A DNA stretch of 64,000 bases from Dehalococcoidia bacterium (GCA_021462855.1 JAJTXQ010000049.1:88743-152742), one strand, 5' to 3'; shown: positions 40,373 through 48,915, counted from the first letter of the stretch. A program made the numbers and translations. Notes: generated from the sequence alone by a model not told the origin.

Positions 40373-41232
40373 AGCGCGCGCTCGTCCTCGGCGCGGGCGG
40401 CGCTGTCGGGCTCGCGTGGGAATGCGGCGTGATCGGCGGTCTGTACGACGGCGGCGTCGATGTCCGCGATGCTGACCTGATCATCGGCACGTCGGCCGGC
40501 GCCGTTGCCGGCGCGCACCTGGCGTCCGGCGTCGACCCGCGCGACGTGGAGGCGCGCCATCGCGACGCGGTCGCGCGGACGAGGAGCGGCCACCCGGCGC
40601 GCCGGGACGTGAAGGCGATGCAGGCGGTCTTCGGGCTGTGGGCGACGTTCGACGAGATGACACTCGATCGGCAGCGGCAGATCGCTGCGCTCGCGCTGAC
40701 GGCGGACACAGGGCCGGAGGACGCGTGGGTGCGCGGCTTCGAGTTCGGCGAGGGATGGCCGGCGCGGCCGCTCCTCGTGACGGCGGTGTCGTGTGAGACG
40801 GGAGCGTTGCGGGTGTTCGACCGGGACGCCGGCGTCCCGCTGCGGCGCGCCGTCGCCGCGTCATGTGCCGTGCCGGGCATCTTTCCGCCGGTGATGATCG
40901 GCGGCGAGCGTTACACCGACGGCGTCGTGCGGTCCGGCACATCGGCCGACCTGGCGCAGATGATCGATCCGGACATGGCGCTGATCGTGTCGGTGTTCGG
41001 CACGAGCCGGCCGGGGATCAACCGCACGTCGGCGCACGCGCTGGCACGCGAGATGGCGGCGCTCGAGGCGGCGGGGACGTCGGTGCGGCTCGTGCGGTTT
41101 GACGAGGCGGCGCAGGCGGCGATCGGCGAGAACATGATGGACGTGGCGGCGCGGCTCCCGGCGCTCGAAGCGGGCCATGCGCACGGCGCCGCGGTTGCCG
41201 CGACGATCGGCGCGTGGTGGCGCGGCCACTGA
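40369..41232 (+). CDS. Patatin-like phospholipase family protein
   Basis: A 287-residue protein of the RssA/patatin type. Oxyanion loop LVLGAGGAVGLAWECG, nucleophile Ser in IIGTSAGAVAGA and Asp of the dyad in YTDGVVRSG. These cleave acyl ester bonds of lipids; the substrate is unknown. The start is GTG 40369, overlapping the loader stop (GTGA); the longer track ORF is in the loader gene. Its attachment to the replication cassette is probably only positional. Confidence 0.87.
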   Translation: MKRALVLGAGGAVGLAWECGVIGGLYDGGVDVRDADLIIGTSAGAVAGAHLASGVDPRDVEARHRDAVARTRSGHPARRDVKAMQAVFGLWATFDEMTLDRQRQIAALALTADTGPEDAWVRGFEFGEGWPARPLLVTAVSCETGALRVFDRDAGVPLRRAVAASCAVPGIFPPVMIGGERYTDGVVRSGTSADLAQMIDPDMALIVSVFGTSRPGINRTSAHALAREMAALEAAGTSVRLVRFDEAAQAAIGENMMDVAARLPALEAGHAHGAAVAATIGAWWRGH

Positions 41233-41275
41233 CGGGCGGTGACACGTGCGGCGCCGGAGCGCCGGGCGGGTCTTG

Positions 41276-41281
41276 TAGAAT
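41276..41281 (+). promoter_or_regulatory. -10 element of a probable leaderless nucleotidyltransferase-like transcript
   Basis: TAGAAT ends eight bases before ATG 41290; no Shine-Dalgarno lies between. Confidence 0.45.
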
Positions 41282-41289
41282 GTGCCGTT

Positions 41290-41916
41290 ATGGTCATTCA
41301 CGAGGACATTGAGCCTGGCTGCGGCCTGCCCGACGCCGTACGCGATGCGACGGCCGCGATCGTGCGGGTGATCACGCCGCCGATGTTCAAGGCGCAGCAG
41401 CCGTGGGCGATCATGGGCAGCACCGCATCGGTGCTCCAGGGGATCCCGGACTACGCGCCGCCGGACGTCGACATCACGACGACGATGGAGGGGGCGTACG
41501 TCATGTCGGGCGCGATCAGCACGCTCGGCGCGACCGTGCGCCCGGTGAAGTTCAGCACCGCCGGCCCGTACACGAGCTACTTCGGCATCTTCGAGGTCGC
41601 GGGCGTGAAGTGCGAGGTGATGGGCGACCTCGTCATCCACTGCGAGGACGGGACGATCGCGCTGGAGGAGCACTGGGCGCGCTGGAGCGAGAAGGTGCGG
41701 GTCCTGCACTTCGAGGGACTGCACGTGCCGGTGGTGCCGCTCGAGTGGCAGATCGTCGCGAACGCGCTGCTGCGCAGGCCGGAGCGCGTGGACAGCATCG
41801 CGCGGTACATGCGTGAGCACGGCTGGGATCGCGCGTACCTCGACGGCATCCTGGCGGACTCGCAGTTCGGCGGGCGCACGATCGCGATCGTCAAGGAAGC
41901 GCTGCACCTTGGCTAG
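41290..41916 (+). CDS. Nucleotidyltransferase-fold protein
   Basis: A 208-residue protein. Helix and strand pattern WAIMGSTASVLQGIPDYAPPDVDITTTME fits the GS...D-x-D signature of the DNA-polymerase-beta nucleotidyltransferase fold, with a third acidic candidate in CEVMGDL. The C-terminal part (ALEEHWARWSEKVRVLHFEGLHVPVVPLEWQIVANALLRRPERVDSI) is helical. Such proteins transfer nucleotidyl groups or bind nucleotides. The end overlaps the TTG of the following methyltransferase by eight bases. Substrate unknown. Confidence 0.65.
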   Translation: MVIHEDIEPGCGLPDAVRDATAAIVRVITPPMFKAQQPWAIMGSTASVLQGIPDYAPPDVDITTTMEGAYVMSGAISTLGATVRPVKFSTAGPYTSYFGIFEVAGVKCEVMGDLVIHCEDGTIALEEHWARWSEKVRVLHFEGLHVPVVPLEWQIVANALLRRPERVDSIARYMREHGWDRAYLDGILADSQFGGRTIAIVKEALHLG

Positions 41917-42793
41917 CGGCATCCCGGACCGCGTCGAGCCCGACGTCTACACCGACGACTACTATCTGACGAACTGCCACGGGCACGAGGATTTCGTGAT
42001 GTCGGGCGGACGGAAGGTCGGACCGCGCTTCGTCAAGGCGCTGTCGCTCGCGGGCGACCTGCGCGGCAAGCGCGTGCTCGACGTCGGATGCGGGCGCGGC
42101 GAACTGGTGATCCAGTCGGCGATCCGTGGCGCCGAGGCGTGGGGCATCGACTACGCGGCGGCGGCGGTGGAGATTGCGCGAGGCGCGCTCGCCGGCGCGG
42201 ACGCGGCGCTGCAGCCGCGCATGCACATCGAGCAGATGGACGTGAAGGCGCTGCGCTTTGATGATGCGTTCTTCGACGCCGTGTTCATGATGGATGTCGT
42301 CGAGCACCTGTACCCGCACGAGCTCGACGCGGCGCTCGCTGAGTTGCGCCGGACGATCCGTCCGGGGGGCGTGCTGGTGCTCCACACCTCGCCGAACAAG
42401 ACGTTCGAGCAGGTGGTGTACCCGCACTACAGCCGGCGCGTCAACCAGCTGGCGCTTGGCGCGAGCCGGCTGCTGCGCCTGCGCGACGGCCTGTTGAACG
42501 ACACCATGCTGCCGACCGAGCGGGAGTTCCCGCACGATACGTTCGAGCGGCAGATGCACATCAACGAGCAGTCGGCGCCGCAGTTGCGCCGCACGGTCGA
42601 GCGACACGGCTTCAGCGTGAGCCGCACGGAATTCTGGGAGCCACCGTCGCGCGGGGGCTACTTCGCGTCGCGGCGGCTGAACGCGGAGCTGCGGGTGCTC
42701 GACTTCGTGCGGTTCCTGCGGCCGCTGAGCATGCACCCGCCGCTCAACCGGCTGTTCTGCAACCACATCTGGATGACCGCGGTACGCACGTGA
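41909..42793 (+). CDS. Class I SAM-dependent methyltransferase (glycan or quinone type)
   Basis: A 294-residue methyltransferase starting at TTG 41909 (LASGIPDRVEPDVYTDDYYL). Motif I VLDVGCGRGELVIQSA, AWGIDYAAAAVEIA, MHIEQMDVKALRF, FDAVFMMDVVEHLYP and TIRPGGVLVLHTSPN place it in the Methyltransf_11 group. Strong AAGGAAG lies upstream. The C-terminal 90 residues (MLPTEREFPHDTFERQMHINEQSA) resemble enzymes that modify lipid or glycan carriers, an inference. It is coupled upstream to the nucleotidyltransferase-like gene and downstream to the SDR-like gene by a GTGA overlap. Confidence 0.83.
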   Translation: MASGIPDRVEPDVYTDDYYLTNCHGHEDFVMSGGRKVGPRFVKALSLAGDLRGKRVLDVGCGRGELVIQSAIRGAEAWGIDYAAAAVEIARGALAGADAALQPRMHIEQMDVKALRFDDAFFDAVFMMDVVEHLYPHELDAALAELRRTIRPGGVLVLHTSPNKTFEQVVYPHYSRRVNQLALGASRLLRLRDGLLNDTMLPTEREFPHDTFERQMHINEQSAPQLRRTVERHGFSVSRTEFWEPPSRGGYFASRRLNAELRVLDFVRFLRPLSMHPPLNRLFCNHIWMTAVRT

Positions 42794-43383
42794 CATCGCT
42801 GCCGATTGCGGGACGCAATGCCTTCGTGCTCGGCGTCGAGCGGCCGGCGGGGCGGCGCGCGGCCGTCGCGCTGGCGGAGGCCGGAGCGAACGTGGCGGTC
42901 TGCACGCTCGACGAGGGCACGGCGGCGGAGTTCGCCGCGAACAGCACGGCGAACGAGTTCTGGGCGATCGGACGTACGGGCATCGCGCTGACGTCGGACG
43001 GGGGCGAGACGGCGGTCGCCGAGGCGATCGCCGATGCGACGGCTGAGCTCGGGCCGATCAGCATCGTGGTGTGGCACGCGGACGCGCCGCTGCCGCGCGC
43101 GACGCTCGCCGGGCTGCGCTCGGATCCGGCCGTGGTCGTGCTGATCGCTGTGGATGCCGGGGCGGAGACGGCGCGCGCGCTCCTCACATGGACGCGCGAG
43201 CTGGCGGAAGGCGGCCTGCGGGCAAACGCCGTCGCGATGTCGCGCGCGGCGGTCAGCGGCGCCGGACCGTTATTGCGAGTGCACAGCTCGCCCGTACCGG
43301 GCGCCGCGGCATCGGTGGTGTACCTGGCGTCGGATGCAAGCGCGGCGGTCGATGGGGCGATCGTGGTGGCCGAGGACCCCTAG
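42790..43383 (+). CDS. SDR-fold protein lacking the catalytic Tyr-x3-Lys
   Basis: A 197-residue Rossmann-fold protein: AGRNAFVLGVERPAGRRAAVALAEAGANVAVC, the SDR opening but with LGVERPAG instead of the normal GxxxGxG. A later strand ISIVVWHADAPLP replaces the NAG motif, and the catalytic YxxxK is missing. The C-terminus VVYLASDASAAVDGAIVVAED is typical of SDRs. It may bind a nucleotide without oxidoreductase activity. GTG 42790 overlaps the methyltransferase stop; its own stop CTAG is shared with the convergent purL. Confidence 0.65.
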   Translation: MTSLPIAGRNAFVLGVERPAGRRAAVALAEAGANVAVCTLDEGTAAEFAANSTANEFWAIGRTGIALTSDGGETAVAEAIADATAELGPISIVVWHADAPLPRATLAGLRSDPAVVVLIAVDAGAETARALLTWTRELAEGGLRANAVAMSRAAVSGAGPLLRVHSSPVPGAAASVVYLASDASAAVDGAIVVAEDP

Positions 43384-45614
43384 ACGTTCGCGTTGACGCC
43401 GGCGACCGCCTCCGGGAAGCCGGATTCGAACGCGTCACGCAGGGTGTGCACGGCGAGGTCGACCGGGCCGAGGCGCATGCGCTCGCCACCGGTGGCGCCG
43501 ACGCGGGCGGCCGGCACGCCGCAGCTTCTCGCGAGGCGTTCAACCGCGGCGGTGTCGGCCGGCGCGCACGAGACGACCGCGCGGGACTGGGTCTCCGAGA
43601 ACAGCGTCAGCGCGTCGCCCGTCACGTCGCCGTCGAAGCCCGTGTCGCCGGCGATGCACGACTCGGCGACCGCCACGGCGAGACCGCCCGCGGCGATGTC
43701 GTGCGCCGAGACGAGCAGGCCGGCGGCGGCGGCATCGACGAGGAAGCGCTGCAGCTTCGCGGCCATGTCCAGGTCGACGGCAGGCCGGCCGGCCAGCAGG
43801 CCTTCGCGCAGGCGCAGGTACTGCGAGCCGGCGAGTCCCGCGACATCGGGCTGCGGGCCGATGAGCAGCACGTCGTGGCCGGCGCGGAACGCGAGCGGCA
43901 CCGCGCGTCCCACGTCGCCGAGCAGGCCGACGACGCCGACGACCGGTGTCGGCCAGATCGCCTCCCCGTTGGTCTCGTTGTACAGGCTGACGTTCCCGCT
44001 GATCACGGGCACATCGAGCGCGCGGGCGGCGTCGGCCATGCCGCGGATCGCCTCCTTGAGCTGGAAGTAGACGTCCGGCTTCTCCGGGTTGCCGAAGTTG
44101 AGGCAGTTCGTCATCGCCACGGGGCGAGCGCCGGCGCAGGCGACGTTGCGCGCGGCCTCGACGACGGCGATCGCGCCGCCGGCATACGCATCCAGGTGGG
44201 TGTAGGCGGCATTCCCGTCGGTGGTGGCAGCGATCGCCTTCGTGGTGCCCTTGATGCGGATGATGGCGGCGTCGGCGCCGGGGCCGGCGACGGTGTCGGT
44301 GCCGACCTCGTGGTCGTACTGGCGCCAGACCCAGCGCTTCGACGCGATCTCGGGCGAGCGAAGCAGCGCGAGCAGCGCGTCCGATGCGTCGCGCGCGTCG
44401 CCGGCGTACGGCGACAGGTCGCGGCGCTGCAGATCTTCCAGCCAGCGCGGCGGCGCGCCGTCGCGGACGTACGTGGGGGCGTCGGTGAGCATGCGCGCCG
44501 GGACGGCGGCGACCTCCTCGTCGCCGTCGCGGATGCGGACGATGCCGTCGTCCGTGACCCTGCCGATCGTTGCGCAGTGCAACTCCCAGTGCTCGAACAG
44601 CGCGCGGACGTCGGCCTCGTGCTCCGGCTTGACGATGACGAGCATGCGTTCCTGCGATTCGCTGAGCATCACCTCGTACGGTGTCATGCCGGCTTCGCGG
44701 CGCGGCGCCTTCGCGACATCGATGATGATGCCGGTGCCGGCCTTCGCCGCGCACTCGACGGACGAGCTGGTCAGCCCCGCCGCGCCGAGGTCCTGCAGCC
44801 CGACGATCCAGTCGCCGTGCTCCTCCGCGAGCTGGACGCACGCTTCCATGAGCAGCTTTTCGAGGAACGGATTGCCGACCTGCACGGCGGGACGCCGTTC
44901 CTCCGACGACTCGTCGAGCTCGACGCTTGCGAACGTGGCGCCGTGGATGCCGTCGCGGCCGGTGTCGGCGCCGACGAGCATCAGCAGGTTGCCGGGGCCG
45001 TCGGCGCGCGCCCGCTGGAGCCTGTCGATGCGGGCGACGCCGATGCACATGGCGTTCACGAGCGGGTTGCCGCTGTACGAAGGCGAGAACGACACCTCGC
45101 CGCCGACGGTCGGGATGCCGAGGCAGTTGCCGTATCCGCCGATGCCCTCGACCACGCCGATGAGCAGGTGGCGGTTGTGCGCCGCGACCCCGGGCGGTGT
45201 GTCGGCGTCGGGCTGCGGCGGGCCGAAGCGCAGCGAGTCGAGGATGGCCACCGGGCGTGCGCCCATTGCGAAGATGTCGCGGACGATGCCGCCGACGCCG
45301 GTGGCGGCGCCTTCGTACGGCTCGATCGCCGACGGGTGGTTGTGCGATTCGATCTTGAACGCCACGCCGCGGCCGTCGCCGATGTCGACGACGCCGGCGT
45401 TCTCCTCGCCCGCTTTCGTGAGCACGTAGGCGCCCTCGGTCGGGAACATCTTGAGCAGGGGGCGGCTGTTCTTGTACCCGCAGTGCTCGGACCAGAGCGC
45501 GCCGAACATGCCGAGCTCGACCTCGTTTGGCTCGCGGTCGAGGAGGTCGACGATCCGCTCGTACTCCGCGAGGCTGAGCGAGAGCTGGTCGAGCGTGCGC
45601 TGGTCGGGAGGCAT
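43380..45614 (-). CDS. purL: Phosphoribosylformylglycinamidine synthase subunit PurL
   Basis: A 744-residue small-type PurL. Motifs include the nucleotide site WSEHCGYKNSRPLLKMF, FKIESHNHPSAIEPYEGAATGVGGIVRDIF, GGYGNCLGIPTVGGE and in the second half NVACAGARPVAMTNCLNFGNPEKPDVY. It makes formylglycinamidine ribonucleotide from FGAR, ATP and ammonia with PurQ and PurS, which are not in this window. ATG 45614 is preceded at six bases by TACCCT, suggesting a leaderless mRNA. Isolated from other pur genes. Confidence 0.97.
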   Translation of the reverse strand: MPPDQRTLDQLSLSLAEYERIVDLLDREPNEVELGMFGALWSEHCGYKNSRPLLKMFPTEGAYVLTKAGEENAGVVDIGDGRGVAFKIESHNHPSAIEPYEGAATGVGGIVRDIFAMGARPVAILDSLRFGPPQPDADTPPGVAAHNRHLLIGVVEGIGGYGNCLGIPTVGGEVSFSPSYSGNPLVNAMCIGVARIDRLQRARADGPGNLLMLVGADTGRDGIHGATFASVELDESSEERRPAVQVGNPFLEKLLMEACVQLAEEHGDWIVGLQDLGAAGLTSSSVECAAKAGTGIIIDVAKAPRREAGMTPYEVMLSESQERMLVIVKPEHEADVRALFEHWELHCATIGRVTDDGIVRIRDGDEEVAAVPARMLTDAPTYVRDGAPPRWLEDLQRRDLSPYAGDARDASDALLALLRSPEIASKRWVWRQYDHEVGTDTVAGPGADAAIIRIKGTTKAIAATTDGNAAYTHLDAYAGGAIAVVEAARNVACAGARPVAMTNCLNFGNPEKPDVYFQLKEAIRGMADAARALDVPVISGNVSLYNETNGEAIWPTPVVGVVGLLGDVGRAVPLAFRAGHDVLLIGPQPDVAGLAGSQYLRLREGLLAGRPAVDLDMAAKLQRFLVDAAAAGLLVSAHDIAAGGLAVAVAESCIAGDTGFDGDVTGDALTLFSETQSRAVVSCAPADTAAVERLARSCGVPAARVGATGGERMRLGPVDLAVHTLRDAFESGFPEAVAGVNANV

Positions 45615-45620
45615 CGATTC

Positions 45621-45626
45621 AGGGTA
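45621..45626 (-). promoter_or_regulatory. -10 element of a probable leaderless purL transcript
   Basis: TACCCT on the minus strand ends six bases before the ATG at 45614. Confidence 0.4.
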
Positions 45627-45846
45627 GCGAGAACAGGCTGCTCAGGACACCGGGCCCCGGCGTTTGCGCCGGCTGGTTGCTCCATGCCGCAGGCCCGTTC
45701 TCCGATCGCGGGCCGGATCGCGGCGACGGGACGCGGGTGCGCCGTCGCTGTTGGCATGAAGGCGTGATCAGCCGGGACGGACGGCCGCGCGACGCTGTAA
45801 CGATCGGCCGCCCGGCCCGTTTATCTGTCAAGAAGAGGGAGGATGC

Positions 45847-45972
45847 ATGACGACGGGCGACGTACTTTCGTGGGTGACGGTCGGATTCGTGTTCATCTGG
45901 GCGGCCGACGTGCTGCGCCTCTGGGCGCACTGGGACGCCTGGGTCGACAGTCGCCGTTCGTCGCGGCGCTAG
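45847..45972 (+). CDS. 41-aa single-helix membrane protein (not in the ORF track)
   Basis: A short ORF, MTTGDVLSWVTVGFVFIWAADVL then RLWAHWDAWVDSRRSSRR. One membrane-spanning helix (about 7-25) is followed by an aromatic, basic tail, a topology with the tail inside. GAGGGAGGATGC directly upstream is an excellent ribosome-binding site. Its TAG shares CTAG with the convergent metallo-hydrolase gene, as other real genes here do. It is below the 60-codon limit of the supplied track. Function unknown. Confidence 0.55.
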   Translation: MTTGDVLSWVTVGFVFIWAADVLRLWAHWDAWVDSRRSSRR

Positions 45973-46646
45973 GCGCCGGCGCGCTTCGCGAGTTCCATGC
46001 GCACGTATGGGTTGCGCTGGCGCTCGTGGCCGATCGTGGTCTGGTCCATGTGTCCGGGCAGCACGATCGTGTCGTCGGGGAGCGCGAGCAGCCGTTCGAC
46101 GATGCTCGCCATCTCCTGGTCGTAGTCACCGCCGGGCAGGTCCGTACGGCCGATCGAGCCGGCGAAGAGCGTGTCTCCCGCGAACAGCACACCTTCCGCA
46201 TAGAAGCAGACGCTGCCCGGGGTGTGGCCCGGTGTGTGCAGCACGCGCAGCTGCAGTCCGTCGATATCGATCACGTCGGCGTCGGCGAGGGGTGCGTCGG
46301 GTTCAGGAGGCGGCTCGATCTCCATGCCGGTCCAGCGGCGGGCGGAGTCGGCCGTCCCGCGCAGGATCGACAGGTCGCCCGGGTGGAGCAGGAAGCGTGC
46401 GCCGGTTTCGCGCTGGACATCGCGCACGCCGAGGATGTGGTCGATGTGGGCGTGCGAGTTGGCGATGTACCTGATGCGAACGCCCATGTCGCGCGCCATG
46501 GCGAGGATCTCGCCTGCTTCATCGCCGGGGTCGACGCAGACGGCCTCGCCGGTGCGGCGGTTGCCAATCACCCAGCAGTTCTCCTGGAACGCGCCGACAA
46601 CGATGCCGCGGATGATCGTTTCGCTGACCTGGGGGTCCTCCTGCAT
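45969..46646 (-). CDS. MBL-fold metallo-hydrolase (glyoxalase II-like)
   Basis: A 225-residue protein. Motif 2 SHAHIDHILGV gives the HxHxDH zinc ligands; VLHTPGHTPGSVCFY (His), LFAGDTLFAGSIGRTDL (Asp) and VLPGHMDQTTIGHE (His) complete the dinuclear site. Closest in layout to the YcbL/glyoxalase II group that hydrolyses thioesters. ATG 46646 is chosen over 46787 because TATATT ends six bases before it and GGAGG precedes nothing better. Confidence 0.88.
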   Translation of the reverse strand: MQEDPQVSETIIRGIVVGAFQENCWVIGNRRTGEAVCVDPGDEAGEILAMARDMGVRIRYIANSHAHIDHILGVRDVQRETGARFLLHPGDLSILRGTADSARRWTGMEIEPPPEPDAPLADADVIDIDGLQLRVLHTPGHTPGSVCFYAEGVLFAGDTLFAGSIGRTDLPGGDYDQEMASIVERLLALPDDTIVLPGHMDQTTIGHERQRNPYVRMELAKRAGA

Positions 46647-46652
46647 ATGTCG

Positions 46653-46658
46653 AATATA
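46653..46658 (-). promoter_or_regulatory. -10 element of a probable leaderless metallo-hydrolase transcript
   Basis: TATATT on the minus strand ends six bases before the ATG at 46646. Confidence 0.5.
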
Positions 46659-46775
46659 CGGGCTGTGGTGGCCACCCGCGAGCGCGCCGGGCGCCGTGGG
46701 GTAGCGGTGCGATGCGCGGGGCGTGAACGGACCGTGAACACACGTGCCGTGAATCGCGGCTTGCGGAGGTTTTGC

Positions 46776-46804
46776 TTGAATTGGCACCGGCCACGCACTA
46801 CACT
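46776..46804 (+). promoter_or_regulatory. Promoter of the TPR-protein gene
   Basis: TTGAAT (46776-46781), 17-base spacer, TACACT (46799-46804), about 40 bases before ATG 46844. Confidence 0.6.
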
Positions 46805-46843
46805 CTCGGGACGTTACGAGGGCACCCGAATTACAGAGGACAG

Positions 46844-47686
46844 ATGACGGACCAAATAGAGGACAAAGAACGCTTCAAGCGGCAGCGCAAGGAGCAGGCC
46901 ATCAGGCTCGCCTCGGAGAGCCGCTGGGACGAGGCGGTCGCCGTGAACCAGTCGATCGTCAGCGTGCTCGGCGATGCGACCGAGGCCGACACGTACAACC
47001 GGCTCGGCAAGGCGCTGTCGGAGGTCGGGAAGATCAAGGAAGCGCGCGACGCGTATCAGTCGGCGCTGGACAAGGACCCGGCAAACAACATCGCGCGGCG
47101 AAACCTCGAGCGGCTGTCGGCGATCAAGGGCAAGACAGCGGACCCGGACAAGGCGCAGCAGGTCGACGCCAGTTTGTTCATCGAAGAGAGCGGCAAGACG
47201 GGCATGACGACGTTGCGCCCGTCCAGCATGAAGATGCTTGCGACGCTCTCGGCAGGGGACGAGGTGAACATCGCGCCGGTCGGGCCGAGGCTGACCGTCG
47301 AGACGGCGGCGGGCGAGTACATCAGCGACATCGAGCCGAAGCTCGCACTGCGGCTGTCGAAGCTCATGGCGGGCGGCAACAAGTACGCCGCGGCGGTCGC
47401 CGCCGTCGAGCCTGAGGCGGTGCGGGTGATCATCAAGGAGACATTCCAGGACCCGAGCCTGGTCGGGCGGGTGTCGTTTCCCGCGGGCAAGGCGGGTGAC
47501 CTGGTGCGCCCGTACACCAAGGAGACGATGGTCCGCGCGGACCTCGACGACGACGAGGAGTACGCGGAGGATACCGACGACTGGGAGGAGCCCGAGGCGG
47601 AGACCGAGGGCGAGGAGCCGCGCGAAGTGAGCCTGTTCGACGCGGTGAGCCACGACGACGGCGACGACGAAGAGTTCGAGGAATAG
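46844..47686 (+). CDS. TPR-repeat protein with acidic C-terminal tail
   Basis: A 280-residue cytoplasmic protein. Residues 10-95 hold about two TPR-like helix pairs (RLASESRWDEAVAVNQSIVSVL; TYNRLGKALSEVGKIKEARDAYQSALDKDPANNIARRNLERL). A middle domain (about 130-225; LRPSSMKMLATLSAGDEVNIAPVGPRLTVETAAGEYISDIEPKLALRL) looks like a small beta-barrel of unknown type. The last 55 residues are very acidic (DDDEEYAEDTDDWEEPEAETEGEE). ATG 46844 has CAGAGGACAG upstream. TPR plus acidic tail suggests a protein- or nucleic-acid-associated adaptor; no function is known. Confidence 0.75.
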   Translation: MTDQIEDKERFKRQRKEQAIRLASESRWDEAVAVNQSIVSVLGDATEADTYNRLGKALSEVGKIKEARDAYQSALDKDPANNIARRNLERLSAIKGKTADPDKAQQVDASLFIEESGKTGMTTLRPSSMKMLATLSAGDEVNIAPVGPRLTVETAAGEYISDIEPKLALRLSKLMAGGNKYAAAVAAVEPEAVRVIIKETFQDPSLVGRVSFPAGKAGDLVRPYTKETMVRADLDDDEEYAEDTDDWEEPEAETEGEEPREVSLFDAVSHDDGDDEEFEE

Positions 47687-47714
47687 CGCGCGGCCGCGCG
47701 AGCCACGTGCACCA

Positions 47715-47740
47715 CGAGGCCGCCTTCAAGGGCGGCCTCG
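47715..47740. terminator. Hairpin between the TPR gene and the amidotransferase gene
   Basis: CGAGGCCGCC (47715-47724) pairs with GGCGGCCTCG (47731-47740) around TTCAAG. No T-run follows. Confidence 0.5.
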
Positions 47741-47760
47741 CCGTTGGCGCGCCCAGACGC

Positions 47761-47766
47761 TACGCT
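47761..47766 (+). promoter_or_regulatory. -10 element of a probable leaderless amidotransferase transcript
   Basis: TACGCT ends six bases before ATG 47773 with no Shine-Dalgarno. Confidence 0.4.
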
Positions 47767-47772
47767 CTCGCT

Positions 47773-48501
47773 ATGGCCGGACAGCCGCGCATCGGGGTCA
47801 CGCTGTGGGACGACGTCGCGCCGGCGGCGGCGGAGCGGTACGTCGGGCGCGTGGCCGAAGCGGGCGCGACGCCCGTGACGCTCGACGCGTCGAACGCGGG
47901 TGGCATCCGCGAGCTGGCGCTGACGCTGGATGCGCTGATGCTGACCGGCGGGATCGACGTCGACCCGGCACGCTACGGCGCCGAGCGCCACCCGAAGGTC
48001 AAGGAGATCGACGCGGCGCGCGACCGCATGGAACTGGAGGCGCTCGAGGCGGCGCTGAACCGCGACATCCCGGTGCTGGCGATATGCCGGGGGCATCAGC
48101 TGCTGAACGTCGGATTCGGCGGCGCGCTGCTGCAACACATCGACAGCGGGGAGCACCGCGCGGACTACCGGACGGAGGGCTACCCGTCGCGCTGGCACGC
48201 AGTGACGGTGGCGGAAGGGACGCGCCTCGCCGCGGCGACCGGGGAGCCGCGGTTCGAGATCAACTCGCGGCACCACCAGGCGGTCACCGAAGATACGCGC
48301 GCCGCGGGCCTGCGGGCGGTCGCCTGGGCCGATGACCACGGGCGCGCGCTGGTCGAGGGGCTGGAGAGCGAACAGCATCGCTGGGTCGTCGGCGTGCAGT
48401 GGCACCCGGAGCGGCCCGAGGAGCATCATCCAGCGTTCGCGCCGCTGAGCCGGCGGCTGTTCGCGGCGTTCGTGCGGGAGGCGGCGCGTGTCCGCGCCTG
48501 A
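47773..48501 (+). CDS. Gamma-glutamyl-gamma-aminobutyrate hydrolase family (class I amidotransferase, C26)
   Basis: A 242-residue PuuD-like hydrolase. MLTGGIDVDPARYG, nucleophile Cys in VLAICRGHQLLNVGFGG, and VVGVQWHPERPE with the His-x-Glu pair form the glutaminase-type triad. It hydrolyses gamma-glutamyl amide bonds; PuuD acts in polyamine degradation, but this member could act on other gamma-glutamyl compounds. ATG 47773 replaces the track start 47707 based on the -10 spacing. It converges on the small gene at 48502. Confidence 0.87.
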   Translation: MAGQPRIGVTLWDDVAPAAAERYVGRVAEAGATPVTLDASNAGGIRELALTLDALMLTGGIDVDPARYGAERHPKVKEIDAARDRMELEALEAALNRDIPVLAICRGHQLLNVGFGGALLQHIDSGEHRADYRTEGYPSRWHAVTVAEGTRLAAATGEPRFEINSRHHQAVTEDTRAAGLRAVAWADDHGRALVEGLESEQHRWVVGVQWHPERPEEHHPAFAPLSRRLFAAFVREAARVRA

Positions 48502-48915
48502 CTACGCGGGCCGCTGCACGACGCGGAACGGGACGCTCTTCGCGAGTTCGCCATCGAGGCGCAGGTCGACACTCGCTTCGGTGGCCGCCTCGAAGCGCAC
48601 GCCGAACCCGACGGCCAGCAACACGCGCTGGCTCGAGCCGGCTGGCAGGCCGGCGGGGCGCCCCTTTTCGAACTCGCCACCGAACTCGGCGAGCGTGGCG
48701 CCGGCCTCGGTGCGGACCGTGACGCGGAACTGGTGCCGGCGGTTCGTCTCGAGCCACGGCACCAGAATGGCCGCCGCGACCGACAGCTGGTGCTGGGCGG
48801 GGAACGCCTTCGCCCAGAAGACGGACCATCCGCCACCGAGCATGTAGAGCTTGTCGCCCTGGACCTGGGCGGCGTCGGCAAGGATGAGGAAGTCCGCCGT
48901 CAGCGCGTCGGACAT
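48502..48915 (-). CDS. Conserved beta-rich protein (DUF6941-like), coupled to an LCP gene
   Basis: A 137-residue protein beginning MSDALTADFLILADAAQVQGDKLYMLGGGWSVFWAKAFP, then a beta-sandwich-like region (HQFRVTVRTEAGATLAEFGGEFEKG) and VDLRLDGELAKSVPFRVVQRP. The opening resembles the small DUF6941 family, which is uncharacterised. Its ATG 48915 overlaps the TGA of the LCP gene by one base, so it is cotranslated with it. The shared operon suggests an envelope-related role, an inference. Confidence 0.6.
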   Translation of the reverse strand: MSDALTADFLILADAAQVQGDKLYMLGGGWSVFWAKAFPAQHQLSVAAAILVPWLETNRRHQFRVTVRTEAGATLAEFGGEFEKGRPAGLPAGSSQRVLLAVGFGVRFEAATEASVDLRLDGELAKSVPFRVVQRPA

